Under the pieces are notes generated by a model. It made no database searches. It was not told the DNA's origin and saw nothing but the letters and a program-made list of their open reading frames with translations. Below are positions 21,476-33,308 of a DNA stretch of 64,000 bases, in pieces; position 1 is the first letter of the stretch, and each line of letters starts with the position of its first letter. Both the position numbers and the translations under genes were made by a program. The stretch is from positions 310,001 through 374,000 of the forward strand of contig JARKIF010000006.1 in NCBI GenBank assembly GCA_029378245.1, in the 5' to 3' direction. Origin of the DNA: Roridomyces roridus (lineage: Eukaryota; Basidiomycota; Agaricomycetes; Agaricales; Mycenaceae).

Positions 21476-24400
21476 GTTGGGATGGATGTTCAGGAGGATT
21501 GACAAAAACGATCTATTGGGTCAATCTTTTAAAGCGACAACGGACCCACCATGGTTTCCTTTGGAGAGATGCTTATTCCAGTTGGGCACTGGTCGACGAG
21601 AGATCTTTGTGCATTTTCACCATCCTGATCGGTGTCGTGCTTAGAGATGATGCCGTATCCTTGGAACATCTAGAAAGCCGTCAAAAGCGAAGCAATTCGG
21701 GGCGAGGTGGGCCATATGAGCGCAGATCTGTAGAGATCTGTGTCCTGGAAATTTGTGAGAAAAATGGGTAGAGATCGGCACCCTTTGGAGCCAATGGGGT
21801 GAACGACCTTTGAGTTAAACCCCGGTTCACTTTGGCTCGGCGACTTATCTCTTATCTTGGACGGGCCCGTCCGCGAGTTGAGCAGAATGAATGTGAAGGG
21901 AGAGATCAAAATCGATCAAGCCAGCTGGCTGTTTACGTAAGCTCGGAGGCGAAAGCCCCTGTGTCGAGACCCACAGACGAAGGAACCCAGAAGACACCGG
22001 TCGAGATCGTAGAGTGGTGCTATTGAGTATTCGGGCGCCCTCAAATCTTGTGACTCCTCAGTACTTCTACGAATCTCGAGATTGACAGCTACTGATGCGT
22101 GCGGGATACAGTTTCTCCTCTCCGCCCTCGTCCGTCCGTTCAAGTCCGCAACTGCCCAGTAAATGACTTACAGTTCAGCAGGTGGATATCCATTCCTCCG
22201 CAGTTTCCGCTACATGAAGACTGGAATTGTTCAATGATAAGCCCCTGAGAAGTAAATCTCCGCAACGCCGGCATTCAAAATGACACAGTGGTAGATCCAT
22301 GTTGGCGGACCGAACCTGCAACTCCATCCTTCCATTGGAAATCACGCTGATAGGCGAGATAGACTGCTGGTTGTCATCGACCGCACCCCGCAAATTGTCG
22401 TACAGAGTACACTCCGAGTCGTTCAACTTGTAATGTATATTCGAAACATGTCAGATGTGTCTGACCTGGTTAGTCTGTCACCCCAGCGGCGGCGTAGGTG
22501 GGTGGGTGACGCACTCGGACTTGGCACGTAGAATCAGTATTTATTAAGTAGGGCGATTGGTAACAAGCGAGTCGTCGGCGTATGATAACGTTTCGTTTGA
22601 CTTCACTCCGCCCGGTCATGTAAGCATGGGTACTCCGGCGTCGCCGAGCGTCTGAGACGGGCGCCACAGAGGCCCGATACTTATTACCACCGCGCTCAAT
22701 GGTCGAGACTCAGTCGCGAACTGAAAGGTAGCAGTAGAACTTGGTAAAGGTTGCCGAGAGCCTTCTTCTATCCAAATTTCTGACCGTCTTCTTGCTTCTT
22801 CCTATTAAAGCTGGGCTGTGGTTCGAGTGCCGAGATGCGCGCCGACCCGCGCGGTGTACCTTGCCCGTATCGTACCCAAACCGGTTACCGGACCCATCCC
22901 GGGGGTCGGGTTGAAAGCCCGTACGCACGTGGATCATCCACGGGCTAATCTCTTTAGTTCGGATCCAAAAAGCGATTGAACGGTTCATCTCGGCTGCATT
23001 TTTATGGTTCCGCGGTGTATGCCTCGGAAATTTCGACGTAGCCATCAACTGGCAATCAAACAGTACTCCGTAGTGTGGCGCCTCTAAGAATCATCAAATC
23101 AGCACGGAACATGGATTCTAACTGCCAACATGACCCTCGGTACGATGCCGATACTCGGATCATCAGAAACTTCAGTCCGAGCATCAACCCGAGACCTTCG
23201 GGTATGCGAGAAGCGAAAGTCCCCGCTCCCATATCAGCCTACTTGATAGCTTTGTAGTGATTTGGCCGCCATCAAATCGCTTCTTGCTCTCAACGTTCAA
23301 CACCCAACCATGTCCACATCTCGGCCCTTCGATCTATGTTTAACCTCTACATATCGGCATTCGCATCGCCGGTTGACGGGACTTAATAAGCCTGTGGCGG
23401 CGCCGTGGTATCCTCAGATTTTGCGGGATATTCTGATTCATTGTTTTCCTATGCAGGCGGAGGTGTATCTGGGTAAGTTGCGATGCACGGTGTGGGGCAC
23501 ACCCAGTTTCTCCCAATTACCGTCCACATCCTCGGATGGTGCAGGAAGGCTCAAGATCATGAACACCATTGTGCCTTTGTTGTGCCTGCCGGAGTCATCC
23601 AGCGGAGAGTCGAACGGACACAAAGTTCGGGAGTTGAGATAACAGGACCACCGGACTTTTGATGGCTGTGCCACGGTGATCTGCCGATGCAGCCATCATC
23701 ACGGCCAGCATCCCTGACATCATCTCACGATTCACGCTCAAGATCTCAAGTTGTGAACATAGACAATATTATTGCAAGGAATATATAACAGTACATTTGA
23801 TGGGTAGGTAAGAAGGCCAGTGGCCCCAGGCCCCCATGACAAGAGTGGTACTTCTACGGGAGAAAATGAGGGCAAGGCGGGTGGCCCAGCGCACATCAAT
23901 GATCGATGTGAGCACGCGGCCGCGCCGGCGGGAGTGCGGGGGGCGGGACGGTGAAGGGAATGTAGAGGAGATGTGATGCGGCGGGCGCGAAGGCGAGGCA
24001 GTATGAGTATGTGCGCGAGTGCCAGCGTGAATGGGGGGGGGGGGGCATGTGGGGCGGGGAGGTGACTGCGGCAGATCGGGAAGCAGCGAGGCGAGAAGCA
24101 GCGAGGTCAAGGCTTCAAGTGCTAGGACTGGTGAGAAGGGCGAGGTCGGTTGATGAGGGAAGAAGAGCACGCATGATCCTGGGGCCGCCCATCGAGCAGC
24201 GCGGTAAGTTGTGACAGGTGATGTGGCATTGAGACCTGTAGCGTCAAGGGAGACAGCGCTGAGCGGGGTAGACCAGAAGCTGGTCTCGAGTCTATGAGCG
24301 GGGCCGCTACGTGCAGGCGGCATCGGGTCGGGTCGGTCGGTGGTGAGAGGAGACAGGAGCAGAGACAGAGACAGGAGTGGGATCATTGATTATATTGGTG

Positions 24401-24773
24401 CATATGATGACATCACTGACACGTTTGATGCCCAACTGACATGCCGATCGGCACATCACCGCCATCACCCAGAATCCCGGTGGTCCTGTGGTCCTGTGGT
24501 CCTGTTATCTCAACTCCCGGACGCACTCCGAACGGACCGCCTCGGACTGCCGAATGAACGGACAGAGCTGTGCTTAGGAGTCGGGGGCTTTTGGAAATCA
24601 GGGACACGATGTCCGGGGTAACAGGAGAAGTCTGGGGAGTCAGGGGCATGTGCAATTCAGTCCTCGTGGTACAAACATAAATCATAATCCAAAAACCCAA
24701 GCGACTCGTCCAGGTTCACAATCTACTAGGAATATGTCAAACTCGGCATTTCAACTGGGAAATTTGGATGTGC
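21476..24773. other. Long intergenic stretch without a recognised gene
   Basis: No coding frame in these 3.3 kb matches a family. At about 23310-23470 a plus-strand frame reads TYRHSHRRLTGLNKPVAAPW and may be a remnant exon. A run of 13 G lies at 24033-24045 within a GC-rich purine-skewed tract (about 23930-24150). A 9-bp unit TGGTCCTGT is repeated about three times near 24479-24505. Confidence 0.5.
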
Positions 24774-25295
24774 TCACCTTCCGCCCAGACCCATGGAAAA
24801 CTTGACCCTGCCATGGGTGTGCCCAGCTCGACTCGGATGGGAAGTGCCCCGTCGGACATCCGCCTCTGCGTGCGCAATAGCAAACACGGGTGCCCAACCC
24901 GCTTCCAGCGCGTGGCACGCGCCGTAGGACTGAGTCTGACTCCGCCCGTGGCTGCTCGTGCGTGCCTCAGCTCGGAATCTTGACGTTGACTCGAAATGCT
25001 GAGGGGAGCCATGTCGCCGTCTCAGGGCGACGTACAACAGGACCACGCATACGCAGAGGAACAGGAACGCTGGGCGGAGGAGGCGGAGGGCTTCATCAGC
25101 CTCAGTTCCCACTTGCAATGCTGCGCCCTTGCATAGACCCAGATTCGGGAGGAGGACGAGGGCTGCGGCGGTAGTGCATACGGCGAGGAGAACAGCTGAG
25201 AGGGTCCGAGTATGGAGTCCGAGTGAGCCTGGTAATGTACGTGGCGAATCAGAGGCAGTGGGTGGGAGGCGGATGCGGGGTTTGTTGAAGGGCAT
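24774..25295 (-). CDS. Hypothetical small membrane protein with two predicted helices
   Basis: An ATG at 25295, preceded by a pyrimidine-rich leader, opens MPFNKPRIRLPPTASDSPRT. Two hydrophobic segments follow: LSAVLLAVCTTAAALVLLPN (about residues 32-51) and LRPAFLFLCVCVVLLYVALR (about 71-91), the second ending in a basic RRRHG stop-transfer. The rest (about 90 residues) is Ser/Arg/Ala-rich without a recognised domain and may contain an unrecognised intron, so the C-terminus is uncertain. Leader, start context and hydrophobic pattern make it more than a random frame. No family was recognised. Confidence 0.4.
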   Translation of the reverse strand: MPFNKPRIRLPPTASDSPRTLPGSLGLHTRTLSAVLLAVCTTAAALVLLPNLGLCKGAALQVGTEADEALRLLRPAFLFLCVCVVLLYVALRRRHGSPQHFESTSRFRAEARTSSHGRSQTQSYGACHALEAGWAPVFAIAHAEADVRRGTSHPSRAGHTHGRVKFSMGLGGR

Positions 25296-25524
25296 GAGAG
25301 GAAGAGGGAAGGCTGCTTCGGATCATGGATATTGGGGTCAGGGGACTTTGCCAAGGATATGGTGTGATCCGATCAATTTCGGAACAATTCTCCGACCTGC
25401 CTTGATTTTCTTTCTCTACGATCTGTGAGCTCAACCTATACATACATGGAAATACAGTAGTCCTCGAGTAAATACGTGGTCCGACTGCCAGAGTCCGAGA
25501 GTCCTTGTTTACTTCATACTGCCA

Positions 25525-27370
25525 TCAACCCGCCGTCTTCTCCCGGCCATGAGTGGAATCCTCGCCGATGGAAGTCGCTTTCGCCAACGTAACCGAGGAC
25601 TCTACTTGGGATCTCATTCGATTCCGCGAGTTGAGTGACACCATGAGGGCGTTGATGTACACTGGCAGCCTCAGGTCTGCGTATCAACTACACAGAGGCT
25701 GAAAGATGTACTCACGGCCAACGATAGCAAATTCACAGCCAATGTACCACATACTCCTCGGCTCTATCGCGAGCTGCAGCGTCTTTAGATACTTGCAGTC
25801 AAGTTTATTGGAGCCACTCACTGCCAACAGTTCCACCCCCGCAATCGTCCTAGACTCGTTTGTCAACATGTGGAGTCACATCCAAGGAAATCCAAACTCT
25901 TACGCAGTAACCACGCCTCGGCTGATTGCACAGAGCATGAGAGACTTGATTGTCGAGTTTGTCCTTCCGCGTCTTCAGTGAAAATTCTTGAATGTGAAAC
26001 TCTCAAATTCTCACCCGCTATATTGACTCCAATGACTTCGCAGCACGATACAAAGTGATCCTGCAATAAGGACGTCTGCGGCCACTTGCGTTCCAGCCGT
26101 GGAGAGAACTGCAGTTGCCTGATCTCAGAGTTAGGACGAAGGGTATTGGCTAGGGCGTTCAAGCAGCATAACACGTACTAGATCTGGCGAGTCGACCAAC
26201 TGTTTGATTCTGAACCTACAATGGGCATAAGAGATGGACACCTTGCAGTGCTCATTTATTTTACTCACACTTGAACGATCAATACTGGAAAAGAGTTCAA
26301 ACAGGGTGCGAAGAAGAAGTTGTAGCGCCACGCTTACCGATGAAAAAACCTTGCTTGTAGATCAGTGGGTGAGTCTTGGATGTGAAAAAAGTAGTGGTCA
26401 CCAGCGTGCACAAAGATTGAAATTCCCTGCATCGTCGAGTTATCTTCAGTGTTAGTCGGTAAAATGCCCATACATTCAATGCGACGAACAACCACCCCAA
26501 GTATTTGACCCTGAATGAAGCCGCTAATCGCCGAATCAGAGCCACCCAACTATGAACCTCATGTCGGACGTTACCTTTGAAGATGACGACGACGAGGTAT
26601 ACCATGACAATGACAGACACCGCGAGCTGCGAGAACGTCGTCTGTGAACTGTTTTCCTTGCAGGATGGTCAAACTTACATGGAGCGCGATGGACACCTTT
26701 TCGTGGAACTGATTAGAAGGAGGAATAGTTATGCACGGTAGGAGGAAGTACACCCAAGGCCCTGGTGTTGTTCAATTGGCTGAAAATATGCGGGCTTGTA
26801 CGCACCAATTATTCTGTGTAAGGAGCTCCAAGTTGAAGGCGTCGAATATCTGCACTAATTAGCCGTTCGGGTACATTTCATGAATTGGGTTTTTACCAGG
26901 TAGCCGTAAACCAGTCGGCATACTGTGGAGCAATCAGTCGCTGGCCTGGGGATTACAACTGAAAGGACATACTGACAACGCAATGCAAGGTATGGAGAAT
27001 CCTGCAGACATCAGTATAGATATCAGTGGCGCTAGGAGCACCGCGTACCAGAGAACTGAAACCTGTCCACAATGAGCCGACGAGCCTCCCTCAAGATCGA
27101 GACATACCATGACCTTGACTTGTCGGGCGTCATTGGGGTAATTTGAGAAGTATAATAAAGTCTATAATAGCGAGGGAGGTGAGCCTAGTTTAGACATCCA
27201 TCGAACTGGAAACCCACTTGCGAAATAGTGAGACCACACAGGCCCACTGCAATCCACGTTCCGATGAGGCCTGCACCTGAACCAATGTCAATTGCTATAT
27301 AGAGAATATTGAGCGCCGTAGTACCGAAAGTTTGCGAGAAGCTTGGAAGGGCGGGGTGGGGAGAAGACAT
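25525..27370 (-). CDS. DUF6534-type seven-helix membrane protein
   Basis: The ATG at 27370 begins MSSPHPALPSFSQTFGTTAL and GAGLIGTWIAVGLCGLTISQ. Splicing through short introns then gives TLLYFSNYPNDARQVKVMVS, ILHTLHCVV, IFDAFNLELLTQNNW, TTFSQLAVSVIVMVYLVVVI, LCAISRGVVTATIAGVELLA, TLQLAIEPRSMWYIGCEFAI and finally LYINALMVSLNSRNRMRSQV, with a stop at 25525-25527. The tail LYxNxxxxxLNxR is the family hallmark. DUF6534 proteins are abundant integral membrane proteins of Agaricomycetes with no established function. The middle exons (about 26000-26560) are less certain, but the whole frame can be joined without a lesion, so the gene appears intact. Confidence 0.75.
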
Positions 27371-28759
27371 CGAATGACCCGTGGAATGATACCCAGGAGT
27401 CTGCCTTATATAGAGGCGAGCAACTTGACATTTTTATCCGGTTGCAACATTCAGGGAGGTGACAGATGAACAATGTCCACCGACAGGCTTGCCCTAGGTA
27501 TCATCGTCAAAGATGGATCATGGAAGATGAAGGTTACTGTTGGATCCGCAGGAGAATGTGGGTTAAAACGACTTACGACTCGGAACTGAAGGGATTGAAT
27601 GAGACTCTGGTGAAGCATTCACGAGTCGGCGACGCACCTCCAACGACCCACGGGACGAATTTACATAAAGAACCGGGTACCTTGCCTATTTCTGAGACTC
27701 GCACAGGTCGATGTTTACTTTGGAATAGGGTAGGAACTCGCACGGCGGGCAAAAGCCAGCGAACCCGCACAAAGGCTTCCTTTAAAGAAGCCACTTTTTC
27801 CTTTGTCCGGACAAAGGACTTCCAGGGAACCCTTTATTTGGGGTTCGCTGGCTTTTGCCCGCCGTGTCGCTGGAAGATGACACGCCAAATGAAGCCTGAG
27901 AGTTTGAATTGAGTCAGAGGATGCACGAACGCTATTTGCGAGCCTGACCCGAACCCGGTTGCCCTGCTCCAAAACGTTGGGTCATATTCATCTGCAGCAC
28001 CTTGACTTGATCATGATGATCAAAGTTCTTGATCGTGAGTCGTGCACTGTTGCTGCTTGGGACACTATTAGATGGATCGTTCAATTTCTCATGGCATTCG
28101 GCGTAGTGGCACTATGCTACGAGCGCAAAGCGCGGTGATCTAGCAAACTAATCCAGGCAGGAGTTCCGCACCTGAATCTGTGTGCGACCTCCGCGCAGTC
28201 CGCTGGTCAACGAGAAGCCAGAAGCTAGCGCGCTCAGCGGACCGTCACGGGGCACAAGCTCGTTGTCAGGACACCAGCAGAGCTCGCAGTCTTCTAAGTA
28301 CCCAGAGGACGCCGGAGGCTCCACCACCTTGCTGGAGAAGGCAGCGAGATGGATGTCAAAAGCAAGAGACACGTGGCTGTACTTGATCGGTTGATCCACA
28401 TGCCGGTATGATTCTTGGTCAGCACTCCATCACCGAGTGTATTGGATGCTAGAACACAGTGGATCACAGGCTCACTCGCACGACACATTGATGTCATACT
28501 TTGGACTTTCAAAATTTCAAAAGACCAAGAGACAATTTCCGCTCCGTGGATCGAGCATGACCGGAGCTTGACCGGAGCTCGACGAACGAGTGCATCGGCG
28601 CAGCTCCAGGATATTCCAAAACAGTTAAGCGGTGGGCCTCCGCAGGCATCCTCTGTTCTGTTGATATTGATTTGACGGGACGGCAACGTGTATCGACTCT
28701 ATCGTTTGGCAAGAACTTGCGGGGAAGCCAGAGGAAGCCAGGAACTTTACATTCAGGAC
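27371..28759. other. Intergenic stretch with one small inverted-repeat element
   Basis: Apart from the 126-bp element at 27741-27866, no gene was recognised. A minus-strand frame at 28148-28400 (reads CELCWCPDNELVPRDGPLSA, with four Cys in a compact block) has no family match and no clear start. Confidence 0.45.
27741..27866. mobile_element. 126-bp hairpin MITE with perfect 26-bp terminal inverted repeats
   Basis: Bases 27741-27766 (starting CACGGCGGGCAAAAGCC) are the exact reverse complement of 27841-27866. Similarity continues imperfectly inward (CGCACAAAGG versus CCTTTATTT). The trinucleotide TCG directly precedes the left end (27738-27740) and directly follows the right end (27867-27869), a possible 3-bp target duplication. 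The interior has a smaller palindrome GGCTTCCTTTAAAGAAGCC. It cannot encode a protein, so it would need a transposase supplied elsewhere. Confidence 0.75.
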
Positions 28760-30624
28760 TCAAACACTATCAATCCTCACCCTCACCCCCTGATCCGGCC
28801 TCGGTGGGTCCCCACCATCGCCGACCATAACCTGCACCCCCTCGCTCCACACGCCGTCCGCGACAACAAAGAGCCAAGCCGGTCCAGGTGGGTAAACGTA
28901 GTTGTTGGGCGGTGCGGTGATCTCGAGGACGTCCCCGTGGAGAGTGTGTTCGAGAAATACAAGCCGCGAGTTGGAGTGGTGTGCATGGGTGACGTAGCCC
29001 ATATCCATTAACGAGACCTGGAAATCGCCTGCGCTCAAACTCCGTGGGATGGTCACAGTCAGCGTCGCCTTTTGGTTGAACCCAATCTGCGAGGGCGAGT
29101 AGTGTATGAGGGGCCGCGGGGAGTTGTTGGTAATGAAATCAGGGTTCAGGTATTCTGCGCGGAACTCTGATGGGAAGGAGAGGGTTGTGGGTGGTTGGAC
29201 GACGACGGGGTGTGGGTTTGATCCGGAGATCATCACATTACTGTTGGCCATCATGCATCAGCGGCGGTTCGATCAGAGATACGAGGGCACTCACCCTTTG
29301 CCGGTGAGAGCTGCAGATGAGTGGTACATCCGCGGAATGTTACTAGTCGGCAGACCGTCCTGAGTGAGCCGCTGGCCGTGTGGTAAGCTGCTTCTGTACA
29401 CGATGCCGCGCATCGCCGGATTATCCGAGTTTGATCCGGTGTTCTGCGAGCCGTTGACTCTCGGATATGCCGCGTATCTGGAAAGCGTGAGTATTCTGTC
29501 TAGATGAAGATACGTGTACCGACCCGCTATGCGCGCCATTGATGAAAATAACATCTCCACTCGGCAAAAGTACACTTTCAACCATGATCCGAGGCTCCGG
29601 CATCTCCTCGACCTCCCACCCAGCAGCGATCCCCGCCGGCGTTAGCGTGATGCGCGAGCACTGCTTCGTCGCGAGATCCTGTGTCGTCAATGACGTCGCT
29701 GGAATCGAATCGTCGGCTGTCGATCCTCCACAGACCAGTACGGTGGGTTCGTACAGTGGCGGGAACAGCGGCAAGAGTTGGGCAGCGCCGTCGAACGGGT
29801 TGCTGATTCGCACACCATTCGGGAGAGCTGGCAGCCTCATGAGCTCCGTGTCCGTTTCGATGTTGTAGACCATCGAGATGTTGTTGGCGATGACGAAAAC
29901 GTGGCCGGAGGGAAGGAGGAATGAGCTGAGTATTGTCAATATGAATCCAACACTGACGAACAAACACACACCGAGGGAACAAATTCACTGGCTCGGCATC
30001 CAACAAGAACTTGCTCGGTCGCACAGTCCCCTCCTCCCCGGGCCTGGTGGGGAAGAACTCGAAGCTATCCTCAGCCAACGAGCCCGAGTTGTAAAACGCA
30101 TTATTGTTGCTTCCCCCGAGGATCAGAATGCTTCCGTCAGCGATACGCAGCGCCGTAGGGTACCACCTTGTCACCGCAATCTGCAAATTCGCAGGATCTT
30201 CAAAGACCGTGCAGCCTTCGCCCTCTCCCGTCGGCGACGTGCAAGGCCCAAACATCCGAATTGCACGCCGCCCGTCGCCAGGTACAGGCGTAGGGTTCTC
30301 AAGCGTGTTGCCCGCGATAGAGACGAGGGTCCCATTACTGAGGAACGCGCCGCCTGCGCAGAAGGGGTCTGTGAGCGTGGAGAGGGGGGTTGCTGTGTTG
30401 GTGTCGAGATTCCATAGTGCTGTCCATGCCTGCGAGCCGTCCGGAAGTAGGAGGGGGTTCCCGTCATCGCGATCGTACATCAGCATGAGCGTAGGTGATA
30501 TCGTGATTAGCTCGACGGCTACGATGCCAGTTGTGCCATTCTGAACGAGGGACCATTGGATGCTTTTGTGAGCGCCGGCTGAGGCTGCGGCGCCAAGGAG
30601 GAGGAGGGAGAGTGGGAGGACCAT
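28760..30624 (-). CDS. Glyoxal oxidase (copper radical oxidase, AA5_1), paralogue 1
   Basis: The ATG at 30624 gives the signal peptide MVLPLSLLLLGAAASAGAHK; a TATA box (CTTTATA read on plus, 30661-30667) lies about 40 bp upstream. DPFCAGGAFLSNG carries the Cys that crosslinks to Tyr in this family. NIPRMYHSSAALTGKG holds the axial Tyr and a His ligand, and MGYVTHAHHSNSRLV a second His. The Kelch-like frames VTRWYPTALRIADGSILILG and YEPTVLVCGG and the C-terminal DUF1929-type domain (PAWLFVVADGVWSEGVQVMV) complete the family layout. Such secreted enzymes oxidise aldehydes to acids and make H2O2 for extracellular peroxidases. Estimated length is about 550 residues, with several short introns. 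No lesion was seen. Confidence 0.9.
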
Positions 30625-32139
30625 CTTGAGATGTGGTTGGACAGAGAGAGCGAGGACGAGCTTTATACGCTCATCCAATTCCAACTTTTAGACCTGACAT
30701 CGGTACCTATGCCAAGATGTCCATGTCGACTGTCTGTCCAAATAGCCGTGGCAGCAAGCAAGATTCTTACCTTGGGCGCTCTCCTCGTTTTGCCGACTGG
30801 ATTCACTTTTTCAACCTCCGACAGGGAGGGCATTGAACTTCCTTAATTCAAGGAGGAGTAGAAACTGGCCTTTATGCGCAACGAATATCTGTGCCTCAAG
30901 GGAGGATCCGATCGCGACCTTTGATCTCATCGTGCCCATCTGCCAAAGGGAAGGTGTGCTTCCCCAACACCGACTGTGTCCGTCTGCGTACGCAGAAGCC
31001 GATTACAACTTCACGATAATCAGGAGAATTTTGCAAGCCACTCACACGGACCCGACTCGAGCATGCATATTGAGCAAGTCGCAGAATTTCAACCTGGAAG
31101 AATTCAAGGTATTCCGAGTCGCACTGTGTACTCTTCCAATTCAGCTTCGATTCGGTACTCCATGTGGGTCTGCATGCCAAACGGAGAGCATCGGAGTGGA
31201 CTTACAAATATGGCAGAAGCAAGGGACAATCTAGCGAACCCTGACGGGGGCGTGGGGATAAGGTGCCGCTGATGATTGCCATCGTCAAGTGAAAGTACTT
31301 ACGAGAATCTCACTCTGAATATCAGTGATCCCTCCTAATTTCCTGTCTGTAGTTCAGAACAGCGGAACAACCGCCCCTAAATCCCTGCCAGCTCTGTGCA
31401 GGACGAAAATTAACCTGCGAATATCTGACCCCTGGGAGGAATCTCCACCCGTCCCGGTAGTCACGATTTACTGCCGCCGGTGTCTGCGGCCCCACTTCCA
31501 TAGACGGGTCCTCCGCCTCAGGGCTACAGACCACGCTATTGTGGAAAACCTATGCCTCCCTTGAGAATACAGACTACTGGTCCAACGGGCAACTATCTTT
31601 CCGTGTTCAGCGTTGGATCAGACCTCCCCTGGGTACAAGTTCGAATTTCAATTCGGATTTGGAGTGAAATGCAATGTTACTTATTTGAACAGGGATCGAC
31701 GTATGGCGATCAGGGCCATGGTGCTGAGGCCTATGATGGAGACACGTCGGCATCGCACGGCATGCTCGCGCCGTATTACGGCGAGCTAGATCCAGGTACA
31801 GCAGCGAATCCGTACGCATATCGGTATCCGCGGATCAAGGGGAAGGTATGAGCATGAGACAGATGGTCAGGGTTCCTAATGTGACTGAGTTGAGGCTGCT
31901 CGATTGTCGCATACATCACCCTTGTGTTGCCCTTGCTTGTGCTACTTGTTTGCTTTTTTTAGTCCAAGAGCGGCCGTTCGATTCGGAGCTCGACCCAAGC
32001 TCGACCATGACGCATGCTCGCCCGAGTCGGAGTTTTCTTCTCTTTTCCATGAGCATATATGAGGAGAGACTCATTTCATGACTCCCTCGAACCCGAGCCA
32101 CAAATTTCTGTACATGGAACAACATACAATACCGACCTT
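30625..32139. other. Intergenic stretch with a possible small two-exon gene
   Basis: At 31552-31851 (plus) an ATG opens MPPLRIQTTGPTGNYLSVFS, followed by a plausible GT-AG intron (about 31630-31690) and an exon reading GSTYGDQGHGAEAYDGDTSA, ending in RIKGKV-stop. No family was recognised. It could equally be the last exons of a decayed gene. The rest holds the promoter of glyoxal oxidase 1 and nothing else recognised. Confidence 0.3.
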
Positions 32140-32950
32140 TTACATCGCAGGCACGACCTTTGCATCCTCCTCGCCCGGTTCTACCTCGCTCTGATTCCGC
32201 CTCGATGCAGCATCCATGCGACGCAGAACAATGCCCTTCCGCTGATTACGCCAGAGAATAAGTTTTCTCCGATGAGCGAACAATCCTGCTAGCAATATTC
32301 CAAACACGACAGCGAGCCCGCCGATGACCCCGCCGGCGATGGCTCCCGCATGACTTTTCTTCTTCGGAGTGGCTGCATCGGGGAGACTCGAGACTGTATC
32401 GGGGAAAATTGCACTGTCTTCAGGTGTTAGTTTCAGTGGCCCTTAACGAGTTAGCCAAACACGCACGTATATATTAAAGAATCAAACCCAATTAACACAA
32501 TCTGCCCCGGCGTAGGGTGAATTGAAAGCGTATGCGTGTCATTCGTGAGTCCCGTCTGCGAGATGGGATAGTCCACTGTGCCAGGAACGCCCAGCGGCGC
32601 CCCTGGATTCCGCACACCATCCAGTTCGATGGTGGCGGAGCCAAAGATAGCAATATCGGCGTAGTATGCCACGCCTCAGATCCACAGCCATTAGAGCTTG
32701 AATGGAATCATGGGGAGAGGCTCTTACCTTGAAATCGGAAGGTAATCGAGTCGTTGGTGAAAGTAGCCGAGTGGTTGTAGAGCCCTTGCAGCGCAGGCTC
32801 GATGCCGCAGGAACTGGTTGTATTGCATTGGAAAACTGGGCCGCTGTAGATGATGTCCTCCGAAGTATCATCCACAGTCAAGTTTTGCAGAAAAGCGCCC
32901 ACAAGGCGCACAGAGGGAAGGAGCAGTAGGAAGTGTGCGAGCAGCAGCAT
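32140..32950 (-). CDS. Single-pass surface protein with signal peptide and Agaricomycete-type ectodomain
   Basis: The ATG at 32950, 43 bp below a TATA box (32991-33000), gives the signal peptide MLLLAHFLLLLPSVRLVGAF. The ectodomain NLTVDDTSEDIIYSG...GLYNHSATFTNDSITFRFQ continues after an intron with VAYYADIAIFGSATIELDGV and SQTGLTNDTHTLSIHPTPGQ. Several N-glycosylation sites and paired Cys are present. The last exon has a Lys-rich linker (TPKKKSHAG), one transmembrane helix AIAGGVIGGLAVVFGILLAG, a basic stop-transfer FAHRRKLILWRNQRK and a roughly 40-residue cytosolic tail ending KVVPAM-stop. This lipocalin/jelly-roll-like ectodomain plus single helix is common in Agaricomycetes and unnamed. 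A surface sensor or adhesin role is inference. Confidence 0.75.
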
Positions 32951-33237
32951 GAGCGGGCGGAGGGAGGGAGAAAAGCTGTCTTCCGCAGCAACTTTTATAT
33001 TGCCGGCCTGACTCGGATTGGACGATGGGTACTCACAGGCGCTTCTTCATACAAAAGTCAGAAATAGATCGCGGCCTCGCTCCCGCCATTGACATTTGGT
33101 GGCAGATGCGAGTGGACACAATCCTGATATCTACAGCGCGTTCGAGCTGTATTTCACTGGAGTCGTCGCGGGTACTGTGTACACTTGGGAAGGTTGACTG
33201 TAGGAATCGAAAGGGATCAAAATGCAGGTAAAAAGGG

Positions 33238-33259
33238 AAAAAAAAAAAAAAAAAAAAAA
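33238..33259. repeat. Run of 22 A
   Basis: A homopolymer of 22 A lies in the intergenic spacer just beyond the GPCR-like gene 3' end. It could be the tail of a retroposed copy, but no matching body was identified upstream. Confidence 0.8.
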
Positions 33260-33308
33260 CTAAATCGGCTTGTAATTACAGCCACAGTGTATATCCACAA
33301 GTCCATGA

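Noticed and set aside
20738..21502. 254-codon plus-strand frame
   Set aside because: It is exactly antisense to the FMO first exon and has skewed Val/Glu/Gly composition without a family match. Shadow frame.
21476..21505. Ten-residue N-terminal extension of the FMO
   Set aside because: It would need a TTG start. The first ATG is at 21475, with an AT-rich promoter box about 50 bp upstream.
23769..24386. 205-codon minus-strand frame
   Set aside because: Composition is Pro/Ser/Thr low complexity caused by a GC-skewed tract with a 13-G run. No start context, domain or splice logic.
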